Below are positions 21,932 through 31,619 of a DNA stretch of 64,000 nucleotides, in pieces. Both the position numbers and the translations under genes were made by a program. Origin of the DNA: Poecilobothrus nobilitatus (Eukaryota > Arthropoda > Insecta > Diptera > Dolichopodidae); NCBI GenBank assembly GCA_947095535.1, contig OX352772.1, forward strand, positions 115,031,253 through 115,095,252, read 5' to 3'. The stretch's first letter is position 1, and each line of letters opens with the position of its first letter. The notes under the pieces were generated by a model. The model saw only the letters and a program-made list of their open reading frames with translations, had not been told where the DNA came from and ran no database searches.

Positions 21932-23330
21932 GAGTAGTTACTTTTAGGTGGGTCATCTTCTAATGCCTGTAAAATCCTCTGTAATGGTGTGATCCTTAAT
22001 TGTTTTTAAAAATCCCTTCACCTTTTCTTGTTCGATGGGTGTCCTTTTTTTTTTTTATTTTTTGATTTATTTTTGCCATTTTTTAAGTTTAAAATTTACG
22101 ACTTTTTATGCAAAATTTTAATATTAAATCTATCAAATGGTTGTATGACGTTCCAACGCTCATGCATTTTTGAAAGGTGCTGCCGGTGTGGGATTCTTTA
22201 ATTTTTGGAAAATGGAAAGTGTTTTTAAATGAAAATAAGAAAGGTTGTACAAAATTTTTTTAGATAATTTTTTATATTTTAGATATTTGGAATTTGTATA
22301 AAATAAAAAATTTTTATAAATAATTGTAGATAATAGTAATAAAAAATATATTGCAATTTTTTTAATATATGTATAAAATAACAAATTTTTAAAATAATTG
22401 TGGATAAGGTAAGTAATACAAAATTTATTAAAATTTATTTTGGAAGGTTGTTAATAAAGTACTTTTTTTAGGTAATTTTTTATATTTAGCAATTTTATTT
22501 TTGATTTCATGTAAGCAAAAAAATGTTTAAATTGATGCTTGCCGTATAGATTTACTTGCCGAATTAAAAAGAGGATTTCTTAAATTGTTAGTGGGGGTTT
22601 GGGGGCGGCAGCCCCGACTTTGAAAATTTAATTTTAATATAAAAGAATAATTTTATTTTTGACTTTAAAAAATTAATTTTCATATAAAAGAATTAATTAT
22701 TTTACATTTTCAATATAAAAATGTCAAAATATAAACTTTACATTTACAATATACTGTCGAAATTTTAAATTTTTGTATAAAATTAAAATTTTTCATTTAC
22801 ATAAAAATTACTAAAAATGTTGACATTTACTTTTAGAACAATTAAACATTGAAATAAATTATAAAATATGTTTATTTTATCATTTACGAAACTTAAAATT
22901 AATTTATTTACATTTTCATTATAAAGATGTCAATAATTTTTATTTTATTTAAATTTTAATTATGTGGACTACCTAAAAATTGTTTGTACAACTCTTTCAT
23001 TTTTATCATTTAAAAATTTCCATTTTGATTTTTAAATAAATTGTACAATGGCAATTCTTTCCATATATGTATATACTAAAGCCTTACTAAAGCTTATAAG
23101 AATGGATTAAATGTCAAAATGCCAGTCGTCCATTATTTTCATAACAAGGATGTGGATTTTTGTATGGAAAAAATTAAAAAATTTTTTCGGGATAAATAAT
23201 GCAAAAAAGGTAATTTTTTCGGGAAATTCATATTCTAACGGTAAAATACTATCGGTTTTCGGTCTATTTTGGGGGGTCCGAGTCACGTGGCTCTTTTTTT
23301 TTACTGACCCACCTAAAAGCAACTCTACCC
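21932..23330. mobile_element. 1.4 kb relative of the long-TIR MITE family
   Basis: The left end reads GAGTAGTTACTTTTAGGTGG, then GTCATCTTCTAATGCCTGTA, and the right end TGACCCACCTAAAAGCAACT then CTACCC, like the MITEs at 11391 and 13709. The stretch 23150-23300 (ATAAATAATGCAAAAAAGG onward) also matches the MITE interior. The extra ~0.9 kb is AT-rich with one GC-rich stretch, GGGGGCGGCAGCCCCGAC near 22601-22618, itself a short palindrome. No transposase frame is recognisable. It may be a longer non-autonomous form, or the MITE plus an unrelated insertion. Confidence 0.6.
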
Positions 23331-26206
23331 AAAAATAAATAATGTTTATATCATAACATCATTTATAATTATTAATTTATTGTAAACCATTTCGAATTTG
23401 GTAAATAATGTTTTTATATTTTTATTATAAGTAAATACATATTTCATTTCATCGTTTCAGTAACTTTTAAAAAAATAAAAATACTTTAAATAAATAAAAA
23501 TTTTATTTTTTTTAAAACTAAAAAATCTTTTTTATTTGACAAATAAAAATATTTAATTTTGCAGAAAATACATTAAAGGATTAAACCTTATTTAAAACAT
23601 TATTTAGGAATCATGAACATGAATTATTATAATGAAATGATAAAAATTAAAATTAAAAAAAATAGCAAATAATATGTACAATGTAAAAATTATCAATCTC
23701 GGTGCGGATATGTTGAAATAGTTCTATCCTGAAAAAAGAAAAAAATTAAGAATTTATAAAAAAAAAATGGTTATATATATATTTTTTATTCATATGAATT
23801 TTAAATCCTGTCCAGTTGCTACGGAACAGCTCCCTTGTTGTTAAAATATTTTTTGAATCTAAAAAAGATTATTGTTTTTATTTAAATAAGGAAAAAAACT
23901 AATTTAATTTAAACTTACCTGATCCTCAAATCTTTAGCGTCAGTCGAGTAATTTACATTACGTGGTTTTAAGTTTTGAAAAATTCTACCTTCTGCTCGCA
24001 AAGAACCGGACACATAATTACCATTCTTCTCAATGTCCAGAAGACCTGGATTTAAATAATTCCTGCATTTTTGCTGTCTTAACCAGTTATGTAAACAAGC
24101 ACAAGACATAATTCTGCTTTCCACCTAAAATAAAATAGGAGTTCATAATTTTATTTTAAAAAATATTTTATGAAATGGAAATATTACCGTATCTAAATCT
24201 GCTATAATTGTTGTACGAAAAATTCTCCATTTGGTAGACAAAATACCGAAAGTTTTCAATAATATGACGAACACGACTTAATCTATAATTGAAAACTCTC
24301 TCATTCACGCTCATTTTGGTCCCTGGAAACGGCTTTATTTTATTTATATGCAGAGTAAACGCATCTTTAGCTACGAAAACATGTGACACATCTTTAAATT
24401 CGTCACATACATCGGATGGTTGAGGAATCCTAAAAATCACAACTTTTGAATATTAATTTTTATTATATTACGGAAGTAAATTAGCCTAAAACCTCTGACC
24501 GAAAACAGAGTTTCTAAAAACTTCACCATCACTTTGTCGTCCTGATGCTCCATTATGAAGGAATAATTGTGATCGCAGATGGCTAGAAGTGTCAATGAAT
24601 GAAATTCTTTGTAATTGAATAAATCCCACCCTGCATGCGGTGGTGCCTAAAATATTTTTACAAATTTAAAATATGTTTTGAATTTATGAAAATAAATAAA
24701 TGAATAAACTTACATGAATTGTAATGTTTTCCATCAATTGCTCCTATGCAATGAGGAAAATTCCAATGGGTCTTAAAACGCTCAGCAATTGATTTAAAAG
24801 TGTTCTGATTAATTTTGGAAAACACTTTATCTTTAAGAGCAGTTGTTATTGCTCTTGTTGTTTCCGTTATTATGTGATGTAGCGCAGTATGAGAACACTT
24901 GTATCCTATCGACAAACTTCTTTGTGACTCCACAGTAGCTAAAAATTTAAAAGGAAAAATAAGAAATGCAAAAAATTTAAATTTCGTACCATACCTCAAT
25001 GTTATTATCAGCCTTATGTTTGTACTAATTGGAGCCCTTATTACTCCTTGTTTTTTAATAAGGGGTCCAACTAGTAATAAAAGTTATTCCACTTGAGCTG
25101 CACTCATTCGCATAAATGTGTGAAACAACTGTTGGTCTCGCAAATGATATAGCGATTCATAAATGTTCCTATATGATCCCGATTCATTCCACTCCTGATA
25201 ATATGGGCTTAACTAAAATTACTTTGTTTTGTATTTTTTGCTTCTTTGGCCACTTGGATCCATTAAATTGAGCAGATTTACTGCCATTATCATATTGCAC
25301 TCCATTCTCTCCGAAAAAAACAATTTTACAGAAATTTATAATTGTCCTAGACTATATAATTTCATATGTAGATAATATTTACAAGAATGAATTGTATATG
25401 AAAAATAAACTGAACATGAATAAAAATTAAAAATATTAACTTTCTGCAGTTTCTTCCTCCACTATTAGCACATTTTGAAGGTCAATCAAGTCCATATTTT
25501 TTAATATTATTAATAAATAAATTAATTATATATATTAATAAATAGATAATATGTATTTCCACTTTAATTTTTAATTAAACAATTAAATTTCTAATTTCAA
25601 TATTGTGTATTGAAAAATACAAACAACATATAAAGTAATTTAATTATAATGTAATTTTCTCATGAAAATCGCCCTTTAATGTTTATATATTTTTAATATA
25701 GAAATATTTATAAGTTTTTCAAAAGTTTTTAATTTTTGTTTCACAAAATAAATAAACTTTTTATTGACTCAAAATTCAAATATTTGTTATAATTTATTTA
25801 TTTCGTGAAACATAAAAATTAAATATTTCTGAATGATGTTTTCTAAAATGTAAAAGATTACCAAACAATTCATAAATGTTAAAAATTTATAAAAATATAT
25901 TAATTTTATTTAAAAATTTGCTAATAAAAAATTCATAAATTTCATTATATTTAACATGTTAATTGTATTTAAAAATTAAAGCAAAAAAATCTGAAAATTT
26001 GTTTAAGATTTAATAAAGCAAGTAGTTGAGAAATTACTTATGAGTTATTTTATTTGATTTTTTTGCTTCATTAAATTTAATATTTCAGTACACGATACAT
26101 CAATAAATCGAGTATTTTACCAAGTATACATCGATGAACGATTTTTTGAAAATAGTGTAAAACGATTGATCGGATCGATGTGTTTTGCTCTGATGTTCCA
26201 ACTCTA
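23331..26206 (-). mobile_element. Harbinger element region that fathered the array
   Basis: From 23331 the sequence matches array 3' UTR (reverse-complement equivalents of about 786-1300). The nuclease gene covers 23801-25495. About 26090-26206 resembles the array's right end (ATCAATAAATCGAGT, TACATCGATG, TTCCAACTCT). The left end is hidden by, or abuts, the 21932-23330 element, so no TIR pair can be stated. Orientation is minus strand. Confidence 0.65.
23801..25495 (-). pseudogene. Harbinger nuclease gene, nearly complete, multi-exon
   Basis: Exons on the minus strand, approximately: 25495-25440 (starts MDLIDLQNVLIVEEETAE); 25310-25005 (contains LLLLVGPLIKKQGVIRAP then STNIRLIITLR, the usual N-terminal helix region); 24948-24713 (RSLSIGYKCSHTALHHII, then HCIGAIDGKH with the first catalytic D); 24655-24500 ([20 protein letters not shown] with the second D, then in a shifted frame [18 protein letters not shown]); 24432-24185 (FNYRLSRVRHIIENFRYF with the catalytic E); 24126-23921 (VESRIMSCACLHNWL); last exon about 23860-23801, ending in the YF-x-G-x-V-x-WQ box and TAA. 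GT-AG introns are visible. A frameshift in the second-D exon and a TAG just before the LSPYYQEW stretch suggest it is damaged. All three catalytic acidic residues are readable. Confidence 0.82.
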
Positions 26207-26729
26207 ATATAAAGAAAAAACTGCCAAACAATCAATTCTTATTCTACCTACCTTCAATCCTGAATGCAACTGAATGGGTCTTTTCCTCACCAGAGCAGAA
26301 TCAAAAAAGTTGTTTCTTTTTATGCTCAGATTATCCTTTTTTTTTTTTTTTTTAACTCAGAGCGATATCAGAGTTCAGACAAAAGTTTGCTCTGAGCGCT
26401 CAACATCTGAGAAAAAGAAAAACGCCTAATGTAAACTAAAAAAAATCAGCTTTCAATACTTTGTACATTTGACGTTTACTTTTCGACTTTGTACGTATTT
26501 TCTGCTCGGAAATTTACATCTCCACAGTAATGCATATGTATGTATATCGTAACCAAGTTTAGTAAAAAGTAAAAGCTGAGTCTCGATCGTAACCTACATT
26601 AATTTAAAAAAATTAATGCAGATTATGCATACATATATACATAAGTACTCTTACATTCAGTTTATTTATTAAATAACTCTTAATGACTATTTTAGAAAAC
26701 CTAAAAATTTTCATACCAAATTAACTATG
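26207..26729. other. Gene-free spacer
   Basis: No coding frame. It contains a run of 16-17 T at about 26338-26354 and several CTCAGA/TCTGAG words (26315-26410), partly self-complementary. GTAACCTACATTAATTT at 26589-26605 also occurs in the array units and, in part, in both gypsy LTRs. It separates the TE block from the 3' end of the mL64 gene. Confidence 0.5.
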
Positions 26730-26855
26730 TTTGCGTTCCTTTTAAACGAAGAGTAGTTGGTAAATGAACGTTAAGTTAATCGTATTTACTCCTATTTACT
26801 CTTTCTCGAAGCTTGGTGTAAAAAAGAGTAGTTTACTCGGTAAAAGGAACGCAAA
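26730..26855. mobile_element. 126 bp palindromic MITE
   Basis: The ends TTTGCGTTCCTTTT (26730-26743) and AAAAGGAACGCAAA (26842-26855) are perfect 14 bp inverted repeats. The interior is partly inverted too (GAAGAGTAGTT against GAGTAGTTTACTC). It lies 26 bases beyond the poly(A) signal of the mL64 gene. Superfamily unknown; flanking bases give no clear target duplication. Confidence 0.7.
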
Positions 26856-26880
26856 TTATATTAATACATTAAATAAGCAT

Positions 26881-26886
26881 TTTATT
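26881..26886 (-). promoter_or_regulatory. Poly(A) signal of mL64 gene
   Basis: AATAAA on the minus strand, 112 bases after the stop codon, with T/GT-rich minus-strand sequence beyond it. It is the first canonical hexamer after the gene. Confidence 0.6.
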
Positions 26887-26997
26887 CAGAATATTAATAC
26901 ATATGTATTTTAAAAGTATAACTTTTGTTTTCTTACAAACTTTTGAAATTTTAGCAATGTTTTTACATTTTAACAGCTATTTAAAATTAAAAACCTT

Positions 26998-27756
26998 TTA
27001 TTTTTTACCATAGCTAATAAGAGAAGCAAGGATTTTATCTTCCTTCACTTTCTTTTTTACTTCTTTTTGTTTTTTCTTGTCATCCTTTTCTTTTTGTTCT
27101 AACATTTCTTTAAATTTTTCATCCCTAGAGTCGATTTTGAAGCCAAAATGTCTTCTTACTTCTTCAAGAAGTCTTTCTTTTCGCTCTTTCATTGCTGCAA
27201 CATTACTTTCTTTTTTAATGGCTCTAGCATTTAAATCTGCTTTCCACGTTTCTAGTTTTTCTTTTTTTTTTTCTATGTTTTTCTCTCTTTTTATTATTTG
27301 TTGCTCTAAAAAATCTTTTTCTATTATATTTCTTTCAAGCATGTGTTTCAAACTATAGGTATAAGCTACATATTCGTATTCTTTTTGGTTAATAAAATCT
27401 TCTTTAGTTGAAAAACACATTCTTGGATCAATTCCACTCGCTGAACCATAACAACCATACATTTTTTTTTTATATTTTCCAGTTACATGAATCCAAGTGT
27501 TGGGCTGACTATATGGGTGTTTACCATTTAATAAGCGCAAATGTTGAAATAGCAGTAGCGATTTATCATAATTTAGTACTGGTTTAGTTGTTGAATCCGT
27601 ACTAACTTCAAACCAAGTAGGTACTTTTTTATTTTTAAGTATAGCAATTTCCTTAGTGAAATGTCTATTTTGAAAATTAACAGTAAAGAGTCCTTGGTAT
27701 TTTTTAGACAAAATATATACAAAGTTTAGCATTTCTAGATTTGTTTTATTATTCAA
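26998..27756 (-). CDS. Mitochondrial ribosomal protein mL64 / CRIF1 (GADD45GIP1) homologue
   Basis: 252 codons with no breaks and no introns. The family protein is a subunit of the large mitochondrial ribosomal subunit near the exit tunnel and helps insert mitochondrially made OXPHOS proteins. Vertebrate members are about 220 residues, so the length fits. The recognisable core is KKKMYGCYGSASGIDPR (residues about 96-112; the family has a YG-x-ASG-x-P motif). It is followed by a long charged coiled coil (about 135-250) with RRHFGFKIDSRDEKFKEML near residue 208-226, matching the family's LGY-x-VDPR-x-x-x-FQE-x-L element, and a lysine-rich tail. The first ATG is at 27756; the ATG at residue 9 (27732) gives MLNFVYILSKKYQGLFTVNF, a better mitochondrial presequence, and may be the real start. 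It is the only intact long ORF with a cellular family in the window. Confidence 0.85.
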   Translation of the reverse strand: MNNKTNLEMLNFVYILSKKYQGLFTVNFQNRHFTKEIAILKNKKVPTWFEVSTDSTTKPVLNYDKSLLLFQHLRLLNGKHPYSQPNTWIHVTGKYKKKMYGCYGSASGIDPRMCFSTKEDFINQKEYEYVAYTYSLKHMLERNIIEKDFLEQQIIKREKNIEKKKEKLETWKADLNARAIKKESNVAAMKERKERLLEEVRRHFGFKIDSRDEKFKEMLEQKEKDDKKKQKEVKKKVKEDKILASLISYGKK

Positions 27757-28017
27757 TATTACGTTGACTTAATTGCTTTAATTTATTTAGTATATTCAAA
27801 ATTCTTGTATTTCTTTTTGTGGTGAAAAGCGAAAACTACGATAAAAGCATTACACGGCTGTTAGGCTTCAATGTTTTCAATACATATTTGTTCCATATTT
27901 TATCACTATTGTATTTTTTTCCTTGAAAAAAGAGACATTAGAGGTTAGACATCACTATTTCGAATATTTTTATGAAGAAAAAGGTTCAAAATGTCACTTT
28001 TTTGAATTTTAATTTTA
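27757..28017. promoter_or_regulatory. Upstream region of mL64 gene
   Basis: About 260 AT-rich bases before the next TE remnant. They must include the promoter if the gene is active, but no TATA box or initiator stands out with confidence. Confidence 0.3.
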
Positions 28018-28110
28018 TTTTGGGTAAAGTCAAGATTAAAATGGTGTTGAAAATAAAAGACCAGGTGGCCCGGACCTCCCTAAATAACCAAAAAACAACT
28101 TTGATTCACC
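28018..28110. mobile_element. Diverged fragment of the long-TIR MITE family
   Basis: ATTTTGGGTAAAGTC at the left resembles the ATTTTGGGTAGAGTC terminus. ACCAGGTGGCCCGGACCTCC then TAAATAACC corresponds, reverse-complemented, to GGGGGGTCCGAGTCACGTGG preceded by GTCTATTTT at 23261-23290. Many mismatches mark an old relic upstream of the mL64 gene. Confidence 0.4.
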
Positions 28111-28605
28111 GTTATATTCGACGCGTACTTTTTTTTCGGGTTTTTTTTTATTTTCTTTCGAAAAATTCAAATTTTAAAATTTACCCTATACAAAACTAAA
28201 AATTTTTATACAATTCTAATGGCTGATTGACGTTTGACTAATAAATACAAAGATCATATATGGATATTTGAAAAGTATTGTCGAGATTTACGATTATTTT
28301 ATTTTAACCTTCGAATCCCTAACAGAAGTTTTCGATAAATTTAAAAGTTTTAATAACTTGCGTTCCTAATTTTAACGACTCTATCATGAGTGATACGAGT
28401 GTTCTAACAGGCTTTCTTCATACGGGATGAAACCACTAACACGGTCCAGTTCTGAGATTGAACAAACCACCAATCTTCGTAAAGATTTAATTCTACTAAA
28501 ATCTCCCATTCCAGTTCAGTCTGGAAAAATATATCTTACCGACGAACTAATTGATATATCTTCAAAATTAAGTTCGAATTTTTTCACTCTTCACCCACAC
28601 TTGTT
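28111..28605. other. Unassigned sequence upstream of microsatellite
   Basis: A 60-codon plus-strand ORF at 28427-28609 has no recognisable motif and runs into the repeat. The region is somewhat less AT-rich than its neighbours around 28425-28520, and I cannot assign it. Confidence 0.3.
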
Positions 28606-28880
28606 GTGAATAATAGTAATAATGATAAAAATAATAATAGTGATAATAATAGAAATAATAGTGATAATAATGATAATTATAATAATAATAATAATAATAT
28701 TATTAGTGATAATAATATAATAATAATGAATAAAAATAATAATGCTAGTAGCGGCAGTATTAATAACATTGATCATAGTAATAGTAATAGTAATGATAAT
28801 ATTAGTAGTAATAATAATAGTAATAGTAACGGTAATAATAGTAATAACAATAATGGGAATAGTAATAAAAATGTTGTTTT
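28606..28880. repeat. AAT/AGT trinucleotide microsatellite
   Basis: Interrupted run of AAT, AGT and GAT triplets. The poly-N and poly-I ORFs over it in several frames are artefacts. Confidence 0.9.
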
Positions 28881-28885
28881 TGTTT

Positions 28886-29263
28886 GTAAGAGGGGGGCAT
28901 ATGACTGCCCAAGGCCCTGCGACACGTTGTGCACCCCTGCTCAACGATCCGCTAGCTAACTCCAGCTCCTCGTCGAGCCACTCTATTCCCTCCATGAAAC
29001 GCACTATATCTCCCTGATTGAGCATTCTCACCTCGGAAAAGTTTTTCAATTGATCCTCTCCCGAAGTTCTTCGCCTTTGGGCCCTTAAGTATGGGCATTG
29101 GCACAGAACAAGAAGTACTATTTCTGCCTCTTTGCCACATCTCCTATATAGATTCGGCTCCGTTATGGCTATTCTTTCGGCGTGAGCTCTTAGCAACAGG
29201 TGTCCTGTGCTAATTCCCATGAAGAGTCTCAGATCCGTTCTATTTAGTTTTAGAATTAAAAAA
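28886..29263 (-). pseudogene. LINE C-terminal tail after RNase H
   Basis: The minus-strand frame reads KLNRTDLRLFMGISTGHLLL and then CGKEAEIVLLVLCQCPYLRA. The R-x-DLR...G-x-x-TGH-x-L...C...LC-x-CP arrangement is characteristic of the segment after RNase H in insect LINEs. Upstream RT is missing, and downstream the frame runs into the microsatellite. It differs from the I-clade copy in unit 2. The plus-strand ORFs over it are shadows. Confidence 0.7.
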
Positions 29264-29439
29264 TAGTAATTTATAAATTAGTAATAACAAAAGTGGAACT
29301 AATAATGGTAAAATTATGTATAATCATAGTAACAATAAAAAAAGTTAACCACAATAGTAATAATAAAAACTAAATTGCAATTTATAATTAGTTAAATTAA
29401 AAATCTAACTATAAATTACAACAAAATAAGAATCCTCAA

Positions 29440-29890
29440 GTCAAGGATTATTCAATAACTTCATTCACACAAATATAGATTACTTTTAAGTGATTGTTTT
29501 GTTAGAAGGAGGTTAATATGGCGTTTATGCAAAGAGACATCCTCCTATTAGTAGGTGCATGATTCTCATAATTAGTTCTATGCAAATGCAAGTTATGAAT
29601 ATGTAATAAATTTAGTCTATGTTCATATGGCGGTAGTCTTAAAGGATCTTCCCATGGAAGAAAGCGTTAAGCAAATCTTAGAAAATTTTTTTGAACTGAT
29701 TCGATTCTATTTATATTAATATTATGAAATTGGCACCATAACTTTAAAGCATATTCCAAGTTAGATCTAATCAAACAAGTAAAAAGAGATTTAAACACGT
29801 GCCTAACGTTTAATGAAATCTAGCATAGAGTTGGTAGAATTAAGGCACATTTATTAATGTTAAGTTGAAGATTATTATGGCAAACTAGTC
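29440..29890 (-). pseudogene. Jockey-type LINE C-terminal (post-RT) region
   Basis: The minus strand reads CLIRSNLEYALKLWCQFHNI, then RIESVQKNFLRFALR, then PWEDPLRLPPYEHRLNLLHI: the typical SILEYAS-x-W-x-P...RIE-x-VQ-x-x-F block of Jockey/CR1-group elements. Read through one or more stops. It is collinear with the RT fragment at 30451-31515 and likely part of the same element. Confidence 0.72.
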
Positions 29891-30420
29891 TGTTTTGTTT
29901 GTTGATAAACTGTTTATTTTATTCTGTCTAATTATTATAATTTTACATCTTTTTATATATAAATGAAATACTAAAATCAGCATTAATTACACCTTGAATA
30001 TCGTTACAAATTTAGCACAATTATTTTCCGTATTATAAACTTGAAATATTTTTATACTGACCTACATTACTTTAAATCTACATTAAAATTTTACAACAAC
30101 ATTTTACATTACATACATTTGATTTAACATAAGTTAATTTACTTAATACAATATTGTATTTCATTCAAACATTTAATTTTTATGCATAAAAATGCAGCGT
30201 CAGCGAAAACCATTGCATAACGTTTAATTGTTAAAGAAATTTTTATTTATTATTAAAAATGGTAAATTTTAAATCGTAACTTAAATTGACTAAAGTAATT
30301 TGAACACAATCATAAAATTGATTAATATCAGCTTACAAGGCTAAAGCATCTTCTAAATTTTAAGAAAATCTTGAAGAATCTTGGGGGAGACCTGTGGAAG
30401 CATTGAATTCAGAAGATGTC
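29891..30420. other. AT-rich sequence interrupting the LINE
   Basis: Lies where the rest of the RT domain (including the catalytic YxDD region) would be expected. No RT motif is readable here, so it is an insertion or a replacement. I see nothing else in it. Confidence 0.45.
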
Positions 30421-30450
30421 TCAGATCTAAAAGAAACACTATACCTATGT

Positions 30451-31515
30451 TCAGAAAGATAGGGAGTCAATAGTAACAGTGAATTTATGATTTACAAAGC
30501 CATGTTGATAGAGTGATAAAAAACAAGTACAATGATCATAAATAGATTCAAATACGATAAATTCAAAAAGTTTGGGAATAGATGATAGTTTCGCAATTGG
30601 ATGATAATTTCTTACGTCATTTTTAAAATTTTTTTTGTGAACAAGCTTAATAAGAGAAGTCTTCCAGATAGAAGGAAAAGTACCAGAAATCAAAGAAAAA
30701 TTAAATAAGATGGATGAAGAAAGACATAATGAAATCGAACATTTTTTTAAAAATATGTTTGGAATACCATCAGTACCAGGATTAGAAGTATTGTCAAGCT
30801 TTATTAAGTAGTTTAAAACTACATTAGAATCAATATGAATATTAGTAAGAGTTGTTTTAGGAAAATTAACTAAGTGGCAGAAATTATCTTTATTTAAAAA
30901 AAACGCTAGCAGACCATAACTAACGGGAAAATTCAGAAATAACTTTTTCACTACTTTTAGAGTTCTTATAATTCATACAAGTAGGATATTGATCAATTTT
31001 TCTTTTAGAATTGACAAATTTCCAAAAGAGTTTCGGATTAGTTTTAATATCCGATGACATATTCCATAAGCAATTAACTTGAAATCATTAAATAAAATGA
31101 TAAAACCATTAAAGTCGTTATTATTATTGCTTTTAATGAATTTACGCCAGGCTTTATTTTTTAATTTCTTAAGGTTTCTGGTAAACTAAGGCAGACAAGT
31201 TTCGTTAATTTGATCAATAACTAAAGGAACATGCTGTGAAATAATCGAATGAAGGATTTAATAGAAATTATTAACTGTTACCTCTAAATTAGCAAAGGAT
31301 AAAATTGAAAAGTCATAATCGCATAAATAGTTATTAATAGCATCAAAATTAGCTTTGGAAAAATTGTTACGATAAGAAAGTACTGAATATCTCACAAAAA
31401 TATTACGTAAATCATTAATACCGGTAGATAATCCTTCTTGTTGGATCGCTATTTTTAGCGATGTATTAGTTTTACCACTAATGCAAATGTCGTTAGATTT
31501 ATGATGAAGACATCA
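30451..31515 (-). pseudogene. Jockey-type LINE: endonuclease end and RT N-terminal half
   Basis: Minus strand. The C-terminal endonuclease side carries NYLCDYDFSILS (31310-31345) and the linker FTRNLKKLKNKAWRKFI (about 31140-31190). The RT then begins with NTSNPGTDGIPNIFLKKC, FPSIWKTSLIKLVHKK (motif 1) and RNYHPIAKLSSIPKLFEFIV (motif 2), followed by LYQHGF (30480-30500). The 166-codon ORF 30451-30951 is the best-kept part. Upstream there are several stops and most of the endonuclease is deleted. Confidence 0.75.
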
Positions 31516-31619
31516 AAGATATAGTCTAACATTTTCAAATATTTATCCTACCCTTACCCTAGCCAAAATGTATCTGCTGTTATTATTATTATAAAGAATC
31601 TTCTGGATTAGTTTAACCA

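Noticed and set aside
27077..27358. 93-codon Phe/Ser-rich plus-strand ORF
   Set aside because: Antisense shadow of the Lys/Glu-rich coiled coil of the mL64 homologue.
28591..28880. Ile- and Asn-rich ORFs on both strands
   Set aside because: Translation of the AAT/AGT microsatellite; only the part above 28886 on the minus strand has LINE motifs.
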